From contig NZ_PJBB01000003.1 in assembly GCF_002836595.1 (NCBI RefSeq), positions 2,045,001 to 2,109,000 of the forward strand: a DNA stretch of 64,000 bases. Reading direction: 5' to 3'. Origin of the DNA: Tenacibaculum sp. Bg11-29 (GTDB lineage Bacteria; Bacteroidota; Bacteroidia; Flavobacteriales; Flavobacteriaceae). The notes under the pieces were generated by a model. The model ran no database searches, was not told the origin of the DNA, and saw only the letters and a program-made list of their open reading frames with translations. Below, piece by piece: positions 8,758-17,078 of the stretch; position 1 is the stretch's first letter, and each line of letters opens with the position of its first letter. The position numbers and the translations under genes were made by a program.

Positions 8758-8937
8758 CTAATTAGGGGAGCAATAAGGTATAAGTTTAAATAATTTTATA
8801 CGATCAAAACTATATGTAACTCCTGATTCTATTTGAATTTTAAACATTATATAAAATGATACAATTAATATTAAAAAAGTAGGTATGAGACTACAAGATA
8901 GTGTAAGAATTAGTGGTGGGTTTTTGGGAGGATACAT
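8758..8937 (-). CDS. Possible small membrane protein
   Basis: A 59-codon frame from the ATG at 8937 (MYPPKNPPLILTLSC), with one hydrophobic segment (about residues 8-32) and a short polar tail. A longer frame to 8979 exists. No homologue is recognised and no good promoter is seen, so it may be chance. Confidence 0.3.
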   Translation of the reverse strand: MYPPKNPPLILTLSCSLIPTFLILIVSFYIMFKIQIESGVTYSFDRIKLFKLIPYCSPN

Positions 8938-9020
8938 GATGATTATCTCAAATACATTTCTAAAATACCAAGTGAACATTCAGAAATAGTTGAACGGATG
9001 TATTTATTAGAGCAATGATT

Positions 9021-9063
9021 AAAAAGAAAAGAAGCTGTCCTTTTGGATAACTTCTTTTTTATA
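9021..9063 (-). ncRNA. Candidate short transcript, family D copy 1
   Basis: A minus-strand TACTTTTG box (9070-9077) is followed after about 10 bases by a long hairpin (9025-9056; AAGAAG..CTTCTT with GTCC/GGAT) and a T-run. The predicted RNA would be only about 40 nt and almost all terminator. Confidence 0.4.
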
Positions 9064-9243
9064 TAAAATCAAAAGTATCTAAATGTTTCTTTTTAGTGAC
9101 CTCTTTATATATGGCGAGATTTACTTTATGTTTCATTTACAAACTCAGAAAAGAAAAAATATCTTACCCGTTTTGGGTTACATTGTTTTGACACAGTGTT
9201 TTACGAAAAGTCACAAATGAATTTAATATTAAGAAAAAAGAAT

Positions 9244-9312
9244 AAAAAAGTAGAACCCCCGAAGGAGTTCTACATTAATCTAAATTACTAATCATAACCC
9301 TTCCAAATTATG
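9244..9312 (-). ncRNA. Candidate short transcript, family A copy 2
   Basis: A minus-strand TACTTTTG box (9319-9326), then GGAAGGG, a six-codon frame (MISNLD, stop) and a terminator (9250-9273) with a perfect T-run. About 110 bases align with the copy at 8098-8210, while the hairpin loop and stem differ slightly. The conserved parts are the promoter, the GGAAGGG-ATG block and the stem. Confidence 0.45.
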
Positions 9313-9681
9313 AGTCGGCAAAAGTATGTAATAAAAAAGAATAATTATAAAAAAAAACCGTAAAAAAAGTAAGGTAAAACCGTAAAATATTAATCAATAA
9401 AAAAGTAATAAAATTTATATAAATAAAACGATAACAATCATATATAATGTGTTTAATAAAACATGAAAAAGGTAAGGCTCAATCGTGAAATCTTAATTAA
9501 AAAAAAACTATAAAAAAGTAGAAAAATGACTAAAGAAGATTTTTATTTGGAAGAGGAAGTTATTTAAATTGTAAAGGCTCATAAGGCCAATTAATAACGC
9601 AGGTGTGTACTGAAGAATGTGGAGTTGCATGATTATAATCTAATCCGTCAATAAATTCAGCTAAAGAAATTAAAGCAAAAA

Positions 9682-9858
9682 TTAGAATAAAAAAATAGTT
9701 ATGAATTTAATAACCAGAGAAACATATTCGGTTTTAAGTTGGTCATAGCTGTTTTCCATTGATTTAAGATAGTAATAACAAAATAAAGTAAGAATAGTAG
9801 TTAAAGCAATAAAAAAGAGTTCAGAAATGAACTCTTGATTAATAAAGCTTTTCCCCAT
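9682..9858 (-). CDS. Possible small membrane protein overlapping a family C hairpin
   Basis: A 58-codon frame starting MGKSFINQEFISELFF with a hydrophobic segment. Its first 16 codons coincide with the family C unit, where other copies give only 9- or 22-codon frames (MGIKAFINK..., MGIKAFIKKEFRNELFF...). It may be the least decayed copy of a small gene family, or an accident of the repeat. Confidence 0.3.
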   Translation of the reverse strand: MGKSFINQEFISELFFIALTTILTLFCYYYLKSMENSYDQLKTEYVSLVIKFITIFLF

Positions 9859-9985
9859 AAAGAGAGCTATATACATTTTAATTTTTTTAAATTATTAAGG
9901 ATAAGATAAGGGGATCGATAAAAACGATAAAATAAGTAAGGTGAAATCGTAAAATAAATATTAATAAAACAGTAGTTAAAGGAAT

Positions 9986-10059
9986 AAAAAAGAGTTCATT
10001 TCTGAACTCTTTATTTTATAAAGTTTTTTTGTCTGATAAAAAAACAATATACAAATTGA
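9986..10059 (-). ncRNA. Candidate short transcript, family C copy 3
   Basis: A minus-strand TAATTTTG box (10066-10073), about 60 bases, then the perfect hairpin AAAGAGTTCA / TGAACTCTTT (9989-9998, 10003-10012) followed by a T-run. Element R5 (10098-10159) lies upstream. The middle of the unit differs from copies 1 and 4, so promoter and terminator are better kept than the body. Confidence 0.45.
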
Positions 10060-10161
10060 ATATCTCAAAATTAAATAATTAAGAGTGAAAATGTAGATAA
10101 AAAACCATAAAATATGTAAGGTATAACCGTAAAATAAATACTACTTAAAAAGTAGTGAAAA

Positions 10162-10203
10162 TGAAAATAAGTTGTCTCTTTGGATAACTTCTTTTCTATA
10201 TAA
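10162..10203 (-). ncRNA. Candidate short transcript, family D copy 2
   Basis: A minus-strand TAATTTTG box (10210-10217) lies ten bases before a hairpin (about 10165-10195) of the AGAAAAGAAG type. The CATGGTTTAA context upstream of the box is shared with copy 4 at 11709-11725. Confidence 0.4.
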
Positions 10204-10499
10204 CCAACTCAAAATTAAACCATGCAGCAAAGATAATTTAAGAAAAGAGAGGGTAAATAAACAGTAGTAAAATTAATATAAAAAAAGCTCCCGAAGGAGC
10301 TGTGTAATTAGGAATAAGAAAATTAAGATTAAAATAGTAAATCTAAATAAAACTATAATAAACTTATGACAAACATATACATAATAAAACTAAAATGAGT
10401 TTAATAAACCGTAAAAAAGGTAAGGCTTAACCATAAAGTTTAAGTTAAAAAAATAACGCAAATTATGGGAGGGGTATTATTGAAAATACAAAAATAATG

Positions 10500-10757
10500 T
10501 CAAGCTCATAAATGAAAGATCGGGAGAACAACGCTATAAACCAATTGAGTGGATTGCAATATTATCTTAACAATTTGGAGACGTAAGTAAAGAAGTTTTG
10601 GATTATCATTTAAAAAACCTTTTTACTTGCGGAAAATACACCAAACTAAGAAATTTGTAAGGCAGAAGATTTGATGATTATAGAAAAGAGCTTTGAGCTG
10701 TTATTGCGGTAGTTCAGATGGTAGAAAATATAGAAAGAAACAAATTATTAAAATAAT
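10500..10757 (+). pseudogene. MazG-like pyrophosphohydrolase remnant
   Basis: Reading across stops and frameshifts gives LINERSGEQRYKPIEWIAILS, a stop, QFGDVSKEVLDYHLKN, and later DYRKEL, a stop, AVIAVVQMVENIERNKLLK. This order matches small MazG-like nucleotide pyrophosphohydrolases of phages and mobile regions: an EEFGEV-type metal motif (here QFGDV) and a C-terminal QMVENIER-like helix. At least three lesions make it non-functional. Its presence suggests the hairpin array lies in decayed mobile DNA. Confidence 0.55.
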
Positions 10758-10761
10758 GTAG

Positions 10762-10869
10762 TTATTTCTTGAATTTTCGTTTGAAATAATCTGATTTACC
10801 AATGTTGCGATTTTTTGGGCGAATATATAAACCGATTAAAACAATAGCAATGACTCCAATAGTTAACAT
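10762..10869 (-). CDS. 35-residue single-span membrane peptide
   Basis: The frame begins MLTIGVIAIVLIGLYIRP and ends in a basic tail rich in Lys, Arg and Phe: one transmembrane helix with a positively charged cytoplasmic end. A TACTTTTG promoter box (10887-10894) lies 18 bases upstream of the start codon. Promoter, hydropathy and positive-inside tail make it a better candidate than the other short frames here. The function is unknown. Confidence 0.5.
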   Translation of the reverse strand: MLTIGVIAIVLIGLYIRPKNRNIGKSDYFKRKFKK

Positions 10870-10919
10870 GATGAGAGATATTTATTCAAAAGTATAAAAA
10901 AATAAATAACAGAAGATAA

Positions 10920-10943
10920 AAGGAGCATAGTTATATGCTCCTT
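10920..10943 (-). terminator. Hairpin terminator
   Basis: Perfect arms AAGGAGCATA and TATGCTCCTT with a four-base loop. Only a short T-run follows on the minus strand. Confidence 0.5.
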
Positions 10944-11055
10944 ACCCCTAAATGAAAATAAAAGTTCCCCTAACTATTAAATTCGAGCTTTTAGACGAGG
11001 GATTTTTTTTAGCTTACAAAGTGAGTATTAAAAAGTGAAAAAAGCGTAATAAAAA

Positions 11056-11095
11056 AGAAAAGAAGCAATCCTTTATTAAGGATACTTCTTTTCTG
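11056..11095. terminator. Bidirectional hairpin, family D copy 3
   Basis: Arms AGAAAAGAAGCAATCCTT and AAGGATACTTCTTTTCT pair along almost their whole length, with A- and T-runs outside on both sides. The upstream box is a weakened TAGTTTTC, so the unit may have lost its promoter. Confidence 0.6.
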
Positions 11096-11484
11096 AAAAC
11101 TAATTAAATAAAAACTACAATGAAATTTTTTAATTCAAATTGATATGTTAAAGATAGTATCATATATAGTAATTAATTAAAAAATTAGACTAATTGAAGA
11201 TAAGTATAGATGAATAGCTTATTTGTTTAAATAAAATTGGAACTTGAATTGTGAAATTGTAGAAGTATGTAATCAAAAAGAATAATTATGAAAAAAAACA
11301 TAAAATAAGCAAGGTAAAAGGGTGAAAAAATGTAGTTAAAAGACATGAAAAAAGCTCCAAAGGGAGCTTATAATCAATTCAAATAATATAGGGATGTTTA
11401 TTTTATAAGGGAATTATTAAAAGGGGATAAAATAATTCTTACACTGTTGTGACACAGTTATTTATGTTAGGTCACAAATAAAAT

Positions 11485-11557
11485 AAAAAAGAGTTCATTT
11501 CTGAACTCTTTTTTAATAAAAGCTTTTATCCCCATAAAGAAAGCTCTTTACATTTAA
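11485..11557 (-). ncRNA. Candidate short transcript, family C copy 4
   Basis: A minus-strand TAATTTTG box (11564-11571) and a 13-base perfect stem (AAAAAAGAGTTCA, 11485-11497; right arm 11502-11514). The body aligns closely with copy 1. Element R8 (11594-11655) lies upstream. Confidence 0.45.
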
Positions 11558-11654
11558 TATTTTCAAAATTAAATAATTAAAGATAAGGGTATAGAAAAAA
11601 AACATAAAATAAGTAAGGTAAAACCATAAAATAAATTTTAATCAAATTGTAATA

Positions 11655-11702
11655 AAAGAGAAAAGAAGCCGTCCCCCGGGATAACTTCTTTTCTATATAT
11701 AT
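11655..11702 (-). ncRNA. Candidate short transcript, family D copy 4
   Basis: A minus-strand TAAGTTTG box (11709-11716) followed by a hairpin with arms AGAAAAGAAG and CTTCTTTTCT (11659-11693) around a GC-rich loop. This is the upstream-most unit of the array. Beyond it, 11740-11958 shows no credible gene. Confidence 0.4.
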
Positions 11703-11958
11703 ATAACTCAAACTTAAACCATGTAGTAAATATAATTTAAGAAGAGGGTTTAATTTTTAAATGTTAGATAAGTGGCATTTAAGTATCGATTAAAATTTAA
11801 AAGGAGAGGTAAATTAACAGTCGTTAAATGTTTTAATACCAGATAAGACAACAATTAAGATCTCTTCGTCTAATACAAACATCTTCAGGTTTTATTGGTG
11901 GTTTCTGGTGTTTCCTTATTTAATAGTTAAAGTTTGTATGTGCATCGTAATTAGTAAT

Positions 11959-12768
11959 CTATTTTTCTTCAAAAAGAGTTATTGTATATTCTAATAATTC
12001 AGTTCCGCCATGTTTTCCATGTCCAGGAATAACAATCTTAGTGTCAGGGTACTTTAATTTTATGTTACGAACAGTCTCTGACCAATCGTTTGTGTTTGCA
12101 TCTTCTAAGTTCCCCTTACTTGCATTTACTTTTTTAATTAAACATCCACCAAACAGAACTTTGTCTTCAGTAAAATAACCTATGATATTATCTTTAGTAT
12201 GACCTTCTCCTAAATATGCTGCATATACTTTTTTGTTTCCAATTTCTAAAGTGAGATTAGTATTAAACTTATTAACTGGTTTTGTAAAGGCTTTACCATT
12301 GTTGTTTAATAACTTTATAGTTTGGTTTGTAGCATATGTTGGTATATTATTTTCTTCAAATATTTGTATTCCGCCAATGCAATCTTTGTGAAAATGAGTC
12401 GGAATAAGTGCTATTATTTTACTTTTAAGTTTATTGGCAACAAAATTTATTAATTCTAAAGAACTTTTATTGTCAGTTGGGGTATCAAAAACTATCCCTT
12501 TATTTTCATTTATAACTAACATACCATTACAGGATACTTTTCCAAAAGAGTCAGTATTTAAAAAAGAAACATGTTGATAAACATGATTAGAAAGTTTTTT
12601 AATTATCAAATTTTTCGATTGATAAATAGTTAAACTGTCAACAAAATTTGTTTTAGATTTCTTGTTGCTAGTCTCTTGTTTTTTCTGATTGTGTTTAGCT
12701 AAAGTTTTTTTACATGAAATAAAAACTGCTGTTGTAATAATAAAGATAACTAGTAATAATTTTCTCAT
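11959..12768 (-). CDS. Subclass B1-type metallo-beta-lactamase homologue, lipoprotein
   Basis: The 269-residue protein starts with a lipoprotein signal whose lipobox is VFISC followed by KK, so it should be membrane-anchored in the periplasm. The metallo-beta-lactamase fold shows all subclass B1 zinc ligands in order: THFHKDCIGG (two His plus Asp), GEGHTKDNI (third His), GGCLIK (the B1 Cys) and PGHGKHGG (last His). Length and ligand set fit a true B1 enzyme and not a glyoxalase II or lactonase. Members of the family hydrolyse beta-lactams including carbapenems, but substrate range here is inference; weakly active relatives exist. It stands alone, with no mobile element next to it. Confidence 0.85.
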   Translation of the reverse strand: MRKLLLVIFIITTAVFISCKKTLAKHNQKKQETSNKKSKTNFVDSLTIYQSKNLIIKKLSNHVYQHVSFLNTDSFGKVSCNGMLVINENKGIVFDTPTDNKSSLELINFVANKLKSKIIALIPTHFHKDCIGGIQIFEENNIPTYATNQTIKLLNNNGKAFTKPVNKFNTNLTLEIGNKKVYAAYLGEGHTKDNIIGYFTEDKVLFGGCLIKKVNASKGNLEDANTNDWSETVRNIKLKYPDTKIVIPGHGKHGGTELLEYTITLFEEK

Positions 12769-12897
12769 TAGGTTTTGTTTTTTATATCCGTTTTTTAGTG
12801 TTGATAATACTCGATAAGTATATTGTAGGAACTACAAAGTTCGCATTAATATTATAGGAGGTAATAAAGTTATTCTGTAATTATTGATTATTTAAAA

Positions 12898-13839
12898 TCA
12901 TTTTTTCGCATTTTCAAATTGTTTAATTAATTGTAGAATTTCATATTCATCATATTTACGAGAAAAATGAACCGGAATTGCATTTTTAACATTTGTTTCC
13001 TTCATTATTTTTCCTGACATAGATGCATAACTGTGGTAATTTTTTATAGCAAACTCTTTGTCTTCATCTTTATAAAAACATTCAATGTATACCTCATCAG
13101 CATTAATAAATAGCTCTTTTATTTTCTTATGATTTTCTGTATTCGCACTATGATCCATAATAACACCAACTTTTTTTCCCTTTTGAGAGGTTACCATGTG
13201 AAATAATTCTTTTGCTAAATAATCTTTATTATTAACAGTAATTATTAAATTTTCATTGTTTGTTTCAAAGGCTTTTTTTAGTTCAGAAGCCCATTTCCCA
13301 CCTTTAAAATTATTGTTAAGTTCAATTTTAGTTTTATCATTTTCTTTAAATAAATAACAGATAGAAGCTGTTTTATGATCAAGAATATCAAAATTTACTA
13401 AAAAGTCTTTTTCTTTAAATATTACAGTATTGTTTATTTCTTTAATTTCTTCTTTTTCCCACAAAGGCGGATTTAAAATAGTTGTTTTAATTTTATTTTT
13501 TGTTAGAATTTCTCTAATCTCGTATGAGATAGCATCTTTCTCAATAAGATTCCAACAATAACTTTTAATACGGTTTTGAACTTGGTCAATTATGCCTCTA
13601 GGTCCGCAAATAACAACTTTTCGTTTAATACCAATTTGATGTCTTAGAATAGTGTCAAAATTCACAAAATGATCTATATGAGTATGGCTTATGAAAATTG
13701 CATTTATGTTTTGACATTCTTTTACAGTTAAACTTTTAGCCTCACCACAATCACATACATAATTAAATGAATGATTAGCTACTTTTATTAAAATAGAAAT
13801 ATCCTCATCTTCTTTGCTTTTAATAGCTACTTTAAACAT
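12898..13839 (-). CDS. MBL-fold hydrolase, RNase Z-like
   Basis: A 313-residue cytosolic protein with no signal peptide. The MBL motif SHTHIDHFVNF lies near residue 51, an Asp ligand in GVIMDHS near 233, and a late His in IPVHFSRKY near 298. The IDHFVNFD context and the C-terminal His resemble RNase Z/ElaC-type phosphodiesterases, although the middle is diverged. It may process nucleic acid or another phosphodiester. It is separate from the neighbouring B1 homologue, sharing only the fold. Confidence 0.75.
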   Translation of the reverse strand: MFKVAIKSKEDEDISILIKVANHSFNYVCDCGEAKSLTVKECQNINAIFISHTHIDHFVNFDTILRHQIGIKRKVVICGPRGIIDQVQNRIKSYCWNLIEKDAISYEIREILTKNKIKTTILNPPLWEKEEIKEINNTVIFKEKDFLVNFDILDHKTASICYLFKENDKTKIELNNNFKGGKWASELKKAFETNNENLIITVNNKDYLAKELFHMVTSQKGKKVGVIMDHSANTENHKKIKELFINADEVYIECFYKDEDKEFAIKNYHSYASMSGKIMKETNVKNAIPVHFSRKYDEYEILQLIKQFENAKK

Positions 13840-14018
13840 TCTTTATCTTTAATTTTATTGGGTAGATAAATAGGCTACCTATTTATATTTTAATTTTCCT
13901 TAAACGTGTAATCACTATAAAAAAATAAATTTTTAACTCGATTTACCGTAATTAAATAGTTTTATTATTTTTCTATTTTCGAACATCAAAAAAAGAAATC
14001 TTAAAAAAAAATGTTTAA

Positions 14019-15161
14019 TTATCGATTACTCTTTTCTTCAGGCAATAAGTCGTTTTTGAAAGGATTCTTTGTAAAGGGAAAGAAAAGCTGTTTTACAAAA
14101 CCCTTCGGAAATGTTGCATCAATTAATCCAGTTCCTTTTGGCCATTCTTTTCCAGGCAGGTGATAAGTTCCAAAGATTTTATCTATAAAAGGAAACACAA
14201 CAGCAAAATTATTTCCGTAATGTTCAGGCTCTTCGCAATGATGCCAATGATGGTATTGCGGTGTTGTTATAATGTACTTTAAGAACCCGAAATTAATTCT
14301 TGTATTGGCATGAATTAAAACGGCATGAATTGCAATAAATAAAATATAAACATTAAATGTAAGCGTAGAAAAACCTAATACATAAAGAGGTATATAAGAT
14401 ATGCTACGGGTGAAAAATATATCTATAAAATGAGTTCGAGAGCCAGCAAGCCAATCCATATTTTGTGTTGAATGGTGAATTGAATGAAATCTCCATAAGT
14501 AATGGTGTGAATGAAAAAAACGATGTGCCCAATATTGAAAAACATCTGTTATAAATAAAGCTAGGAATAACTCAACTAGAAATGGTAATTCTGAAATAAA
14601 AATATGAACCTGATCTAAATTCATCCAACCAAAAAAGGCAACTGCTGGTTTTTTGGTTATAACTCCAAATAATTGAATAGCTAAATGGCTTATTCCGAAA
14701 TATATAAGGTCAGTTCTCCATTCTTCATGAAATTTGGTTTGTAACTTGTTTTTTGGAAAAGCTAATTCTATAGGTACAAATAGTAATGCCATTATTAATA
14801 AATCTAAAATAAGCCAATCCAGTCCTATACTCCAGTTAATTTCTTGCACAGTCCTACCTTCAACTGTAATTCCTCCAAAAACGATTGTTAGTGCACCCAA
14901 ACAAATTCCTATTACGGCATTTTGTTTGTTTTTATTAAGTAGTATACTAACTAGTGCAAAAAGAAATGTAGCAATGATTCCTCCTAGCATAAGGTTTTCA
15001 ACAATTTCAGCGGTATAAACCTCTCGGAATTCAGGTGTTGTTAGTTGTTCTGGGAATTTGAAACATAATATTCCTACTAAGGATAGACAGCCAAGGAATA
15101 TTGAAATAGCTCCGCTAATTCGTCCTTCACCGACTCGCATTCGTTTAATTTGATCTTTCAT
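14019..15161 (-). CDS. Sterol desaturase / fatty acid hydroxylase family protein
   Basis: A 380-residue multi-spanning protein. Its N-terminal third has three or four helices (about 15-135). The hydroxylase domain (about 150-345) carries the di-iron histidine clusters HRFFHSHHYLWRFHSIHH (about 213-230) and HHWHH (about 302-306). These integral membrane enzymes hydroxylate or desaturate lipids with O2. The extra N-terminal membrane part is longer than in minimal family members. The substrate cannot be read from sequence; carotenoid, sterol-like lipid and fatty acid are all possible. Confidence 0.85.
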   Translation of the reverse strand: MKDQIKRMRVGEGRISGAISIFLGCLSLVGILCFKFPEQLTTPEFREVYTAEIVENLMLGGIIATFLFALVSILLNKNKQNAVIGICLGALTIVFGGITVEGRTVQEINWSIGLDWLILDLLIMALLFVPIELAFPKNKLQTKFHEEWRTDLIYFGISHLAIQLFGVITKKPAVAFFGWMNLDQVHIFISELPFLVELFLALFITDVFQYWAHRFFHSHHYLWRFHSIHHSTQNMDWLAGSRTHFIDIFFTRSISYIPLYVLGFSTLTFNVYILFIAIHAVLIHANTRINFGFLKYIITTPQYHHWHHCEEPEHYGNNFAVVFPFIDKIFGTYHLPGKEWPKGTGLIDATFPKGFVKQLFFPFTKNPFKNDLLPEEKSNR

Positions 15162-15303
15162 TTTTTTGCAATTTTTAGGATGTTTATATTAAAATACGAT
15201 TACCAATATTTAGGTTATTATCGTACTTTATTAAACTCAGTAAAAATAGAAAAAAGGCTGGACTATCCACTAAATCATGACTGTTTCTTTAAAATAATTA
15301 GCT

Positions 15304-16032
15304 TTATTCATAAGAAGCGTAATGTCCTCTATTTCCAAACATAGAAAATGAATACCCTAAAATATTATCAACTTTATTTTCTAAACTTTTAGGTAGGGGA
15401 TGTGGTAGTTTGTAATTTAAAATATGGCTATGAATTAAAAATTCAACAACTTTAAATTCAAAAAACGGATCTTTCTGGTCAATTTTATTGGCATCTAAAA
15501 CAATAAGATCAACTTTAAAACCTTCTTCTGTAGGTATGTAATTTGAAAAGTAAACTAAATCACCAGTCCAGCTTCTAATAAAAAAAAGAAAATTTGCATA
15601 TTTATAAATATCCCATTTTTCTTCCATTGTTTGCGCTTTAAAAATTATTCCATCCGAAAGTTGTTCTCTATTATTGTTAAAGTTTAATTCAACTTCACAC
15701 TTTGTTCCATTGTTAGGAAACTGACCAATGTATTCTTTACCATCGCTCTTTCTAAGTTCTAGAAATTTATTTGCTATTTCAGAATTTTGGGTTGAAGAAA
15801 GCATATTTATCGCATATTCTCTACAATCAAATATGTCTTTTTGATATGAGTTGTCACTTGCTTTAATCCATTTAGATTCGTAGGTAACTTTATTGTCGTT
15901 TCCTAAAGTAATAGTATCTCCAACCTTCAATTTATCTAATTCAGATTTAGATATTGTTGTTGTAGATAATGTTATTTTTTCTGTGTTTTCTTTTTTAGCT
16001 TTCGAACTAAATAGTCTTTTGAATAAATTCAT
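15304..16032 (-). CDS. Hypothetical protein
   Basis: A 242-residue soluble protein starting MNLFKRLFSSKAKKEN, a basic amphipathic start often seen in small single-gene units of this phylum, then a KVGDTITLGN motif near residue 36. The remainder is mixed alpha/beta with no recognisable catalytic motif. The next gene downstream (14019-15161) is about 140 bases away. I do not recognise a family. Confidence 0.65.
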   Translation of the reverse strand: MNLFKRLFSSKAKKENTEKITLSTTTISKSELDKLKVGDTITLGNDNKVTYESKWIKASDNSYQKDIFDCREYAINMLSSTQNSEIANKFLELRKSDGKEYIGQFPNNGTKCEVELNFNNNREQLSDGIIFKAQTMEEKWDIYKYANFLFFIRSWTGDLVYFSNYIPTEEGFKVDLIVLDANKIDQKDPFFEFKVVEFLIHSHILNYKLPHPLPKSLENKVDNILGYSFSMFGNRGHYASYE

Positions 16033-16118
16033 TTTCTTTTTTTCTAATTATGTTTAATGCTAGAGTTGTAACATTAGATTTTAAGTATGGTACCTAGCTA
16101 AAGTGTTTTTATTCGCCT

Positions 16119-16814
16119 TTATTCTTCACGTAATGTAGGAAAGTTCTCTAGGTTTATTTCTTTTATTTTGTCGTTGCAATTTTTTATTACTTTACCAAGT
16201 AAAAGAGGAGATTCTTCTTGAGTTCCTAATCGGATATATGTAAAGCATTTGTTGTTTACATTTTCATATGATGTTGAAAAGTATGAAATGCCTGTTGCTT
16301 CATCTGTATCACTTTCTGAACCTAAAAAGAAACCTGGACTTATTTCAGCAGTTCCATTACTTTTAAATGTTGATTTACCAAATTGAGCCATATCAATTAT
16401 ATATTCAATTGAAACTTGATTAATTCTTTTAATTTTTAGAGTTATTGCTAAATTATCTTTTTCAGCAGTTAAAACTATTTGTTTGTTTATTTTAGGTTTG
16501 TCAGGAAATTCAACGGTGTCTTTATTTTTTAATATTAAAAAGTTGTCAGTTAATTCAAAATCTCCAAAACCAACTATTTTTTTCAACCCCTTTATAAATT
16601 TTTCGCTATAGTCAGATTTATTTTTAACAACAACAATTACTTCTTTTTGAGTAGCTGTTTTATGTTCAGTCTCGGTTTTTATATTTTCAGATTTAGTTGA
16701 AGTCTGAATTTTTTTTGAATTATTTATTTCTTCAGTTTTTTGCTTTTTATAGTTGTTAGATATACAAGATAAAAACATAAAAGGTAAAAACATAAAGAGT
16801 AGTATCTTATTCAT
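16119..16814 (-). CDS. Lipoprotein of unknown function
   Basis: A 231-residue protein with a lipoprotein signal (hydrophobic core, then MFLSCISNN) and a low-complexity Lys/Glu/Thr linker up to about residue 60. A beta-rich domain follows, including FGKSTFKSNGTAEISPGFF and a run of Asp/Glu (GSESDTDEATG). It reads in the same direction as the 15304 gene, 86 bases upstream of it. No family is recognised. Confidence 0.65.
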   Translation of the reverse strand: MNKILLFMFLPFMFLSCISNNYKKQKTEEINNSKKIQTSTKSENIKTETEHKTATQKEVIVVVKNKSDYSEKFIKGLKKIVGFGDFELTDNFLILKNKDTVEFPDKPKINKQIVLTAEKDNLAITLKIKRINQVSIEYIIDMAQFGKSTFKSNGTAEISPGFFLGSESDTDEATGISYFSTSYENVNNKCFTYIRLGTQEESPLLLGKVIKNCNDKIKEINLENFPTLREE

Positions 16815-17033
16815 TCAATTTTCGTTTTTTAGATTGTGTAAAGGTTTTGTGTTTTAAAGTTGATTGTATAATGAAGCACAACAATTTTACATAAGAATAG
16901 TAAGGTGTAAAAAAGCACTTACTTTTTCGATTTTAGCACTTAGCCAAAATTAACAATTTTACTATTATTTTTCTACATCAATTTTAGTGTCGGTATAAGC
17001 TAATCTTAATCATCTTTAAAGTGTTTGGATGAA

Positions 17034-17078
17034 GTGCAGTCGAAACCTATTTTTAACTTGCTAATAGTTCTCTAAATT
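17034..17078. repeat. Dispersed palindrome (AGTCGA family), truncated
   Basis: GTGCAGTCGAAACCTATTTT followed by GCTAATAGTTCTC matches the unit at 31588-31648 but lacks the closing CGACTGCGCTCGA arm. It abuts the end of the acetyltransferase gene and overlaps its stop region. The rest of 16815-17033 holds no visible gene. Confidence 0.65.

Larger units (their letters stand above)
8098..11720 (-). repeat. Hairpin-rich non-coding repeat array
   Basis: This stretch holds at least fourteen strong hairpins (stems centred near 8115, 8287, 8425, 9042, 9261, 9825, 10000, 10178, 10293, 10931, 11075, 11360, 11499, 11675). Almost all have an A-run on the left, so they read as intrinsic terminators on the minus strand. 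Hairpins of the same family recur with their flanks: GTAGAAC..GTTCTAC (8104, 9250), AAGCTCC..GGAGCTT (8279, 11352; relic 10286), AGAGTTCA..TGAACTCT (8411, 9815, 9989, 11485) and AAGAAG..CTTCTT (9025, 10165, 11056, 11656). Neighbouring hairpins separated by a shared A-tract element are 174-176 bases apart (8104 to 8279, 9815 to 9989, 9989 to 10165, 11485 to 11659). Apart from a 35-codon frame and a MazG-like relic I see no credible gene. Confidence 0.8.

Noticed and set aside
8098..11720. CRISPR array
   Set aside because: The repeats are long, diverged and unevenly interspersed with different hairpins; there are no constant-length spacers and no cas genes.
11820..11900. 22-codon frame on the minus strand (MFVLDEEILIVVLSG...)
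   Set aside because: Too short, with no promoter or similarity to support it.
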